DNA of 47,095 nucleotides from Micromonospora gifhornensis (GTDB lineage: Bacteria; Actinomycetota; Actinomycetes; Mycobacteriales; Micromonosporaceae): the NCBI RefSeq assembly GCF_016863515.1, contig NZ_BOPA01000042.1:1-47095 (forward strand). The letters run 5' to 3'. The notes under the pieces are model-generated. The model had not been told where the DNA came from. It searched no databases and saw only the letters and a list, made by a program, of their open reading frames with translations. Positions within the stretch are counted from its first letter, which is position 1. The number at the start of each line of letters is the position of its first letter. The position numbers and the translations under genes were made by a program. This document shows positions 42,453-47,095 of this stretch, piece after piece.

Positions 42453-42698
42453 ATGATCGGACAACACCTGGCCGTTCCGCGCCGGTTCGCCCTCGCCAGG
42501 TACGCCGACGGCGATGACAGCCCAGCAGTGATTGCCTGGGGTATCGAGCTGCCCAACGGATCCGCCGTCTCCGTCGGGATCGACGGTGAGGCGGTCGCTG
42601 TCTGCAGCAGAGCGACCCATTGCGAACTCATCTACGACGCCGAGCTGGTCTGGATCGATGGCAAGGTCAGCGACTCCGAGAAGGAGACCTTGCCATGA
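42453..42698 (+). CDS. Small hypothetical protein upstream of the lanthipeptide gene
   Basis: ATG 42453 has gggag six bases upstream and gives 81 residues: MIGQHLAVPRRFALARYADG, VIAWGIELPNGSAVSVGIDG, EAVAVCSRATHCELIYDAEL. Alternating hydrophobic residues suggest a small beta-sheet protein. ATG 42417 is a possible earlier start. Its stop overlaps the next ATG by four bases, so both genes are translated together. Function not recognised; similar small genes are common in actinomycetes beside XRE regulators. Confidence 0.6.
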   Translation: MIGQHLAVPRRFALARYADGDDSPAVIAWGIELPNGSAVSVGIDGEAVAVCSRATHCELIYDAELVWIDGKVSDSEKETLP

Positions 42699-43024
42699 AG
42701 GCCGCCGGCATGAACGAAAGCCAGTACGCCCAGGCTCCGCAGGCCCACCCGGACAGCGACTTCCTCGCGACCGCGCGCGTGGTCCTGGACATCCATCGGG
42801 ACGACGACGGCTTCTGCCTGGGCTGCCACGTCTACTTTCGCCAGCTCAAGCCTTTCCCCTGCGAGTACCACTCCTGGGCCGCGCGGGTCATCGCCACCTA
42901 CCCGAGGGCGGCTCCCTCAGCTGGCCGAGCATCCGCTCGCAATCGTCGACCCGCGCCCCTTCGGCTGGTGCAACCGGCAACCACCTCCGCCTGCGACGAC
43001 ACGGTGGTCCTCCGCATGCGGTAG
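42695..43024 (+). CDS. Small Cys-containing hypothetical protein
   Basis: The 109-residue product starts MKAAGMNESQYAQAPQAHPD after aaggag. Its middle, LDIHRDDDGFCLGCHVYFRQ followed by LKPFPCEYHSWAARVIATYP, has C-x2-C-H and a third Cys, which could bind zinc. The tail is low-complexity and may not be native. It overlaps the previous gene (ATGA) and ends 133 bp before the lanthipeptide precursor. No family name is given. Confidence 0.6.
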   Translation: MKAAGMNESQYAQAPQAHPDSDFLATARVVLDIHRDDDGFCLGCHVYFRQLKPFPCEYHSWAARVIATYPRAAPSAGRASARNRRPAPLRLVQPATTSACDDTVVLRMR

Positions 43025-43157
43025 CGGGCAGCCCGCCGAGCCATCGATACCTCGATCTCCGCCTGAGTCGGCGGTAGCGGCGGCCGCCCCAGAGCGGCGG
43101 ACGCCGAGCTTCGCCGCGGGCCAGGACGGCCCGCGGAACTCTGAGAAGGAGGCCCCC

Positions 43158-43316
43158 ATGGCAAACGGAACTCTCGAGTTGAACGCGACGGGCAGCGACG
43201 ACGAGTTCGATCTCGACGTCAGCCTGCTGGAGGTGGCGGACGTCGCTGGTCTGGTCAACCTGACCGACGACGGCTGTGGCAGCACCTGCACCGCCTGCAC
43301 CACCAACGTCGCCTGA
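43158..43316 (+). CDS. lanA: FxLD-type lanthipeptide precursor
   Basis: The 52-residue peptide begins MANGTLELNATGSDDEFDLD. FDLDVSLLE is the F-x-L-D motif that class I dehydratases read in the leader. The core GCGSTCTACTTNVA has three Cys, one Ser and five Thr, suited to three (methyl)lanthionine rings after dehydration and cyclisation. A perfect aaggagg at 43145-43151 lies 6 bases before the ATG. The LanB gene that should modify it starts 83 bp downstream but is truncated, and no LanC or transporter gene is in the window, so product maturation from this locus is doubtful. Confidence 0.88.
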   Translation: MANGTLELNATGSDDEFDLDVSLLEVADVAGLVNLTDDGCGSTCTACTTNVA

Positions 43317-43334
43317 TCTACGGGCTCCGCAAGG

Positions 43335-43370
43335 CCGGCCGGCGCCGTGGCAAGCGCCGGCGCCGGCCGG
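43335..43370 (+). terminator. Hairpin between lanA and lanB (attenuator)
   Basis: Ccggccggcgc (43335-43345) pairs perfectly with gcgccggccgg (43360-43370) over 11 bp; the loop is 14 bases. It lies 18 bases after the precursor stop. Such partial terminators after lanA let the cell make more precursor than enzymes. Confidence 0.75.
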
Positions 43371-43398
43371 TACCCCCCTGTCTCGCTGAGGTGATCAC

Positions 43399-43980
43399 GT
43401 GAGCCGTTCCGGGGATTCCCCCGCCTATCGGTCGATGGACACGGCGCTTGTCCGGGCCGTCGCCCATCCGGGGATCAAGCTGCCCCCGTGGCCAGATCTG
43501 ACCGAACCCCGCTCCGACCTCGTGCCGTCCTGGGTCACCTGGCTGCGGCAGGTCTGGGCCATCGGGGCCGTGGCCGAGGCAGTCGCCCTTTCCAGCCCGG
43601 TGCTCGCGCAGCAGGTCGGCAGGCTCTGCGCGGGTGAACCCTGTTCCGTACGCGAGGCGCGGCGAACGGTCCTCGCCACCGCCCGGTACGCCCAGCGCAT
43701 GTTGGGCCGCCCCACGCCATTCGGGCTCCTCGCCGGCGTGGCACCCGCCGTATTCGGATCCCGAGCACCCACCCGTTGGAGCTCGTCCCATCGGGCCGTC
43801 GCCCGGGCCGGCGCCGCCTGGCTCACCGACGTGATCGCCCATCTCGAAGGCTGCCCGGACCTGCTGTCCCGCCTACCGGTGGTCGCGAACAGCACGATGA
43901 TGGTTCGCGACGACCGGCTGATCGTCCCCTACCAGCAGCAACCCGGACCCGACGGGCAGCTGGGAGCGGTGGAGGAAAGT
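43399..43980 (+). pseudogene. lanB: LanB-type lanthipeptide dehydratase, N-terminal fragment
   Basis: GTG 43399 starts SRSGDSPAYRSMDTALVRAV, continuing LPPWPDLTEPRSDLVPSWVT, RRTVLATARYAQRMLGRPTP and FGLLAGVAPAVFG, the standard beginning of the Lant_dehydr_N domain in class I dehydratases. The typical sequence stops at LIVPYQQQPGPDGQLGAVEE, about residue 194 of roughly 800-1000. After about 43980 the DNA belongs to a gene reading the other way, so this is a rearrangement, not a point mutation. The enzyme would use glutamyl-tRNA to dehydrate Ser/Thr of the precursor; this fragment cannot. Confidence 0.88.
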
Positions 43981-45196
43981 AGGGGTACCACCACAGGTCC
44001 CGGACCTCGTCGGCGTCCGGGAGGTCGGTTGGCTCTTCTCGGAAGCGGACCCGCAACCGGTCCTGGCCGGTGACCTCGAGCCAGGGCATCCCGCCCCTAC
44101 GTTCCCGCATGACGGTCGCGTTGCGCTGCGCCAGCACCCGGACCAGAGCCGGGTAGTCGCCCTCTACCAACGCGGCGGCGATGTCCCGCCACTGCTGCTC
44201 CGGCAGCAGCACCGCCCCCTCGGGCCGGACCGAGCCGAGCCGCTCACCCCATTGACTGCGCAGGTCCGTCACCACCTCGTCGAGATGCGCGTCGTGCCGG
44301 CTCAGCAGGTGGCTGAACAGCACGGTCGCCGGGGCCAACACCGATTCGCAGACCGCCACGCGGTGCAACCGCTCCGCCAGGTCGGGCCACCCGTGTCGCT
44401 CGGCATCGGCGATGAGCTGAGCCACGTACGCCCCGAACAACTGCCCGTCCTGACGGCGGCGAAGTCTGATGAGGGTGGCGAGCCGGCGTTGCCGGCTTTC
44501 CGTCTGGTCGTGCGGGCCGCCGTCGGCGAGGTGACGGCGGTAGAAGTCCCGTTCGTTGTCGGTGAGCGGCGTGCCGAACACCGCCGCCACGGCGTCCCGT
44601 CGGCTGTTGGGCCGGAGGTTGAAGGAGACCGTATCCGCGGCGAGGGCCTTCGTCAGGTCCTTGGCCGCGCGACCCCATGCCATGGCGACACGGGGAAGGT
44701 AGGTGGCGTCCACGAAGGCCGCGGCCTCGGGGGTAAGCCGCGCCGGTGCGCCGGGAGCGACCAGGGCCGAGGCCCGCGCCGGGGCGATGTAGTTGCCGAG
44801 CAGCCCGTCGGTCTTCTGGTTGCTCAGGATCTGCCGATCCGGCGCGGCCGAGAGCGCTACCTTGCCGCCAGTGCCGCTGGCGCCTGCGGCGCGGGCCGCC
44901 ACCCGCTGCCGCCCGAAGAAGCCCCGGTGGTTGTGGACCTCGTGCCGGACGTACCCGGCCATCTGCTCCCACACCAGGAACGCGGCCTGCCGCCCGGCAT
45001 CATCCTGAGCAGGACCCAACTCCGCCAGCCGGAGCCCGACCAGCAACGTGATGAACCCGGCGAGATCCCTGGTGACGGTGGTCAGGTTACCGATCAGCGG
45101 TCGGCCCATCGCCGACCACACCGGCCGCGCCCCGAGCCCGTCCCGCGACCCCTTGATCCGCGCACGGGGGTCCAACTCGGTGAGAAAGACAACCAC
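43823..45196 (-). CDS. Unrecognised protein with chimeric C-terminus, joined to LanB
   Basis: GTG 45196 follows gcgagg and gives VVVFLTELDPRARIKGSRDG. The body reads WSAMGRPLIGNLTTVTRDLA, AFLVWEQMAGYVRHEVHNHR, SNQKTDGLLGNYIAPARASA and LRSQWGERLGSVRPEGAVLL, and its native part ends about DLWWYPYFPPPL, near 43975. The remaining 50 residues are read from the antisense of lanB and are not native. The pattern ELDPRA.IKGSRD.LG...W...GR...GNLTTVT seems to me a conserved family seen in actinobacterial defence loci, but I cannot name it. About 400 native residues without a visible nucleotide-binding or nuclease motif. The region upstream of the GTG is IS5-derived, so its own promoter is probably lost. 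Confidence 0.6.
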   Translation of the reverse strand: MVVFLTELDPRARIKGSRDGLGARPVWSAMGRPLIGNLTTVTRDLAGFITLLVGLRLAELGPAQDDAGRQAAFLVWEQMAGYVRHEVHNHRGFFGRQRVAARAAGASGTGGKVALSAAPDRQILSNQKTDGLLGNYIAPARASALVAPGAPARLTPEAAAFVDATYLPRVAMAWGRAAKDLTKALAADTVSFNLRPNSRRDAVAAVFGTPLTDNERDFYRRHLADGGPHDQTESRQRRLATLIRLRRRQDGQLFGAYVAQLIADAERHGWPDLAERLHRVAVCESVLAPATVLFSHLLSRHDAHLDEVVTDLRSQWGERLGSVRPEGAVLLPEQQWRDIAAALVEGDYPALVRVLAQRNATVMRERRGGMPWLEVTGQDRLRVRFREEPTDLPDADEVRDLWWYPYFPPPLPAARRVRVAAGRGRSAGRREPSSCCSRPPVGGTAGPGSLRDGRSRR

Positions 45197-45269
45197 CGTG
45201 CGATCCTCGCCAGCCGCGGCGGGTCGGGGACATCCCCCTTCAGGGCAAAGGATGAGGAAACCTGCCGAA

Positions 45270-45475
45270 CGATCTCGAATTCGGCGGCCAGACGGGCGAG
45301 GGTGTCGCCGTTGCGTAGATGAGCCAGCACGAGCAGGGCTTGGCGGCCGGGGTCGAGGCTGCGCCACCGGGATCGTCGCTGGTAACGAGGGGTATGGATC
45401 AGGCCAGCGACATGTTCAACGATCGAATGGACAACGGGATCAAGGCAGAGTGAGACAGCAACGAGGCTCCCGGGA
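45270..45475 (-). pseudogene. IS5-family transposase N-terminal remnant fused to the upstream gene
   Basis: The minus strand reads VVHSIVEHVAGLIHTPRYQR, SRWRSLDPGRQALLVLAHLR and NGDTLARLAAEFEI, matching the N-terminus of the intact IS5-family transposase at 31.0-31.8 kb (QRRSRWRRLEPGRQALLALA). Similarity stops at FEI, about 45270, where the next gene's DNA begins. The IS end is still visible to the right: the complement of 45558-45581 starts agcctttttcatcgtgatgg, like the gagcctttttcatcctgcg end of the intact element. Confidence 0.8.
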
Positions 45476-45581
45476 GGGGCACCTCTCTTGGTCGACTGCT
45501 GTCCTACCGGGAGCCTCGTCCTATGTCGACACACGCCACGCCGCACCCACCGTGACCAGGACCATCACGATGAAAAAGGCT

Positions 45582-45861
45582 GTGAAGGTAGGTGTTGGCT
45601 GGCCTGGGGCTGGCTGGCAGGGTCGGCGTCATGATCGCGGCTGGGTGTGGCTCATGAAAATGGTGGCCCCACAGGGTGCTCTCAGTGAGATCTGCCCATC
45701 CGGCCCGTGGTCGGGCGCCGGCCCTGCCCCTCTCGGTGGCTTGATCAGAAGCTTGCCCGGTCCGTTGCAGCGGATCGTGGCTCATCACAGTCCTGCCTCG
45801 AGAGCACACATCTCCCGGGCCGACGCCGTCACGACGTCTCCCGGGAAGGCAGTACGCCGCA
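45582..45861 (+). ncRNA. IS110 left end, candidate bridge-RNA region
   Basis: This 280-bp stretch without coding frames lies directly upstream of an intact IS110-family transposase. It contains an imperfect dyad at about 45810-45845 (tctcccgggccgacgccgtc ... cgacgtctcccgggaa). In IS110-group elements the long non-coding left end encodes the bridge RNA that pairs with target and donor. Whether this one is transcribed, and where its loops lie, cannot be settled from sequence alone, and the exact IS boundary is not visible. Confidence 0.4.
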
Positions 45862-46923
45862 ATGGCCATTGTCGCAGACCAGTACGACTTCGTCATCGGC
45901 GTGGACACCCACGCCGCCTCCCACACGCTCGCTTTGATCACCGCTGGCACCGGCGCACTCGGGCAGCAGGCTCAGTTCCCGACCAGCCCGTCAGGGCTGC
46001 GCCGTGCCGTCGACTGGATCCAACGCCACACCCACCAGGCGCCGACGCTGATCGTCATCGACGGCGCCGGTTCCTACGGCGCCACCTTCACCGAGCAGCT
46101 AACTGCAGCCGGCTTAACCGTCGCCGAGGCCCCCGACGTCGCGGCCACCACCCGGCGTCGCCGTGGCAAGAGCGACGTCGTGGACGCCGTCGCGATGGCC
46201 CAAGCAGCTCGCAGCCTCGACATCGACGAATTGTGCTGGCCACGGGCCGGCGGCGATCGCACAGCCCTGCGCGTCCTGACAGCGGCTCGCGAACAGATGA
46301 ACGGCGAACGCACCCGCGCGGTCAACGCGCTGACCGCGCTGCTACGCACCGTCGACCTCGGCATCGACGCCCGCCGCGCCCTGACTACCACGACGATCGC
46401 CGCCATCGCGGCCTGGCGCACCCGCAACGACAACGCCACCGTGGCCGTCTGCCGCGCCGAGGCGACCCGGTTAGCGCGTCGCATCCGTGCCCTCGACGCA
46501 GAACTCGCCGCCAACCACACCGCGCTACACGAAACTGTCACCGCCCAAGCACCACAACTGCTCGCCCTGCCAGGCGTCGGCGCCGTCGTCGCCACCACCG
46601 TCCTACTGGCCTGGTCCCACCCTGGCCGCGTCCGCTCCGAAGCCGCGTTCGCAGCCCTGGCCGGCGCGTCACCACTACCGGCCTCATCAGGCAACACCAC
46701 CCGCTACCGGCTCAACCGCGGCGGCGACCGACGCCTCAACCGAGCGCTCTACACCGTCGCGCTGGTCCGCATGGGCCACGACCCCCGCACCCGCGACTAC
46801 GTGACCCGCCGCACACGCGAAGGACGCACCAAACGCGAGATCATGCGCAGCCTCAAGCGCTACATCAGCCGGCAACTCTTCCGGACCCTGAACAGCGCCC
46901 ACCCAGCCACCAGCACCACTTGA
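45862..46923 (+). CDS. IS110-family transposase (DEDD recombinase)
   Basis: This 353-residue protein begins MAIVADQYDFVIGVDTHAAS, with the first Asp of the RuvC-like DEDD site in GVDTH, and continues APTLIVIDGAGSYGATFTEQ and RRRGKSDVVDAVAMAQAARS (K-S-D-x-x-D). The C-terminal Tnp_20 domain has LLALPGVGAVVATTVLLAWS, FAALAGASPLPASSGNTTRY with the conserved Ser, and RLNRGGDRRLNRALYTVALV. All blocks are intact. ATG 45862 has aaggca about 10 bases upstream. The element's right end lies somewhere in 46924-47040, where a protein-like plus-strand frame (AAFELRDDPAPGIDVRQSSD) suggests an interrupted host gene. Confidence 0.95.
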   Translation: MAIVADQYDFVIGVDTHAASHTLALITAGTGALGQQAQFPTSPSGLRRAVDWIQRHTHQAPTLIVIDGAGSYGATFTEQLTAAGLTVAEAPDVAATTRRRRGKSDVVDAVAMAQAARSLDIDELCWPRAGGDRTALRVLTAAREQMNGERTRAVNALTALLRTVDLGIDARRALTTTTIAAIAAWRTRNDNATVAVCRAEATRLARRIRALDAELAANHTALHETVTAQAPQLLALPGVGAVVATTVLLAWSHPGRVRSEAAFAALAGASPLPASSGNTTRYRLNRGGDRRLNRALYTVALVRMGHDPRTRDYVTRRTREGRTKREIMRSLKRYISRQLFRTLNSAHPATSTT

Positions 46924-47039
46924 CAGCCATAGAAGCATCTCACTGGAACGTCGATCTGCGAGCCGCCTTCGAGTTGAGGGACGACCCTGCACCGGGTATC
47001 GACGTCAGGCAGAGCAGCGACGACTTCGCGGAGCTGCGG

Positions 47040-47095
<56 letters not shown>

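Noticed and set aside
43399..45196. LanB and the opposing gene as a natural convergent pair
   Set aside because: Family-typical sequence stops abruptly in both at the same point, near 43980, so it is a rearrangement junction.

Overview
The window is high-GC actinomycete DNA. The codon use, the FxLD-type lanthipeptide precursor, the remains of an integrative element (xis, ribbon-helix-helix gene, broken int) and the many actinobacterial IS types suggest a Micromonosporaceae-like genome (inference). It reads as a rearranged defence island: anti-phage and restriction genes lie between intact, nested and decayed insertion sequences. There are no rRNA or tRNA genes and almost no housekeeping genes. 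The last 53 bases are a pure C run at the end of the window, most likely a contig-end artefact.

Layout. 1-2.1 kb: truncated IS5-type transposase, a frameshifted gene with a scrap of a second tandem copy, a two-repeat CRISPR remnant and an IS3-type tail. 2.3-4.7 kb: integrative-element remnant (xis, antisense RHH gene, palindrome, strong hairpin, integrase cut by an IS3-family element). 5.1-10.2 kb: AbiGi-like gene, a 1174-aa NACHT NTPase with HTH and helical repeats, and a divergent 65-aa membrane peptide. 10.2-15.2 kb: recombinase remnant, IS701-family element, PD-(D/E)XK-like nuclease coupled to a frameshifted EVE/DUF3883-like gene, a BRCT-like fragment and another IS tail. 15.3-19.3 kb: two-gene operon of an unrecognised 500-aa protein and a two-HKD PLD nuclease. 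19.9-28.6 kb: the centrepiece, a four-gene pPIWI_RE system (HTH regulator, zinc-ribbon plus REase protein, DinG-like Fe-S helicase, pPIWI_RE protein), closed by a hairpin. 28.7-32 kb: a LexA-like protein lacking the normal cleavage linker, then an IS1634-family element with a 40-bp target duplication and an IS5-family element nested exactly at its transposase stop codon. 32.5-37.4 kb: complete Type III restriction-modification operon with an AT-rich patch in the Mod target-recognition region. 37.4-39.4 kb: decayed DNA including an ATP-dependent DNA ligase pseudogene. 39.5-42 kb: XRE/TPR regulator coupled to an APH-like kinase. 42.4-45.5 kb: two small coupled genes, an FxLD lanthipeptide precursor and a LanB fragment joined tail-to-tail to a foreign gene that is itself fused to an IS5 remnant. 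45.6-47 kb: IS110-family element with a long structured left end.

How the parts work together. The pPIWI_RE cluster is the strongest candidate for a little-studied system: PIWI-like protein, helicase and nuclease are encoded with overlapping or near-overlapping genes and an upstream HTH protein, suggesting one regulated complex that recognises and cuts foreign nucleic acid. The family is known from comparative genomics; its mechanism here is inference. Type III R-M, the nuclease/EVE pair, PLD operon, NACHT and AbiGi-like gene would give further, independent layers. Several of these are visibly decaying.
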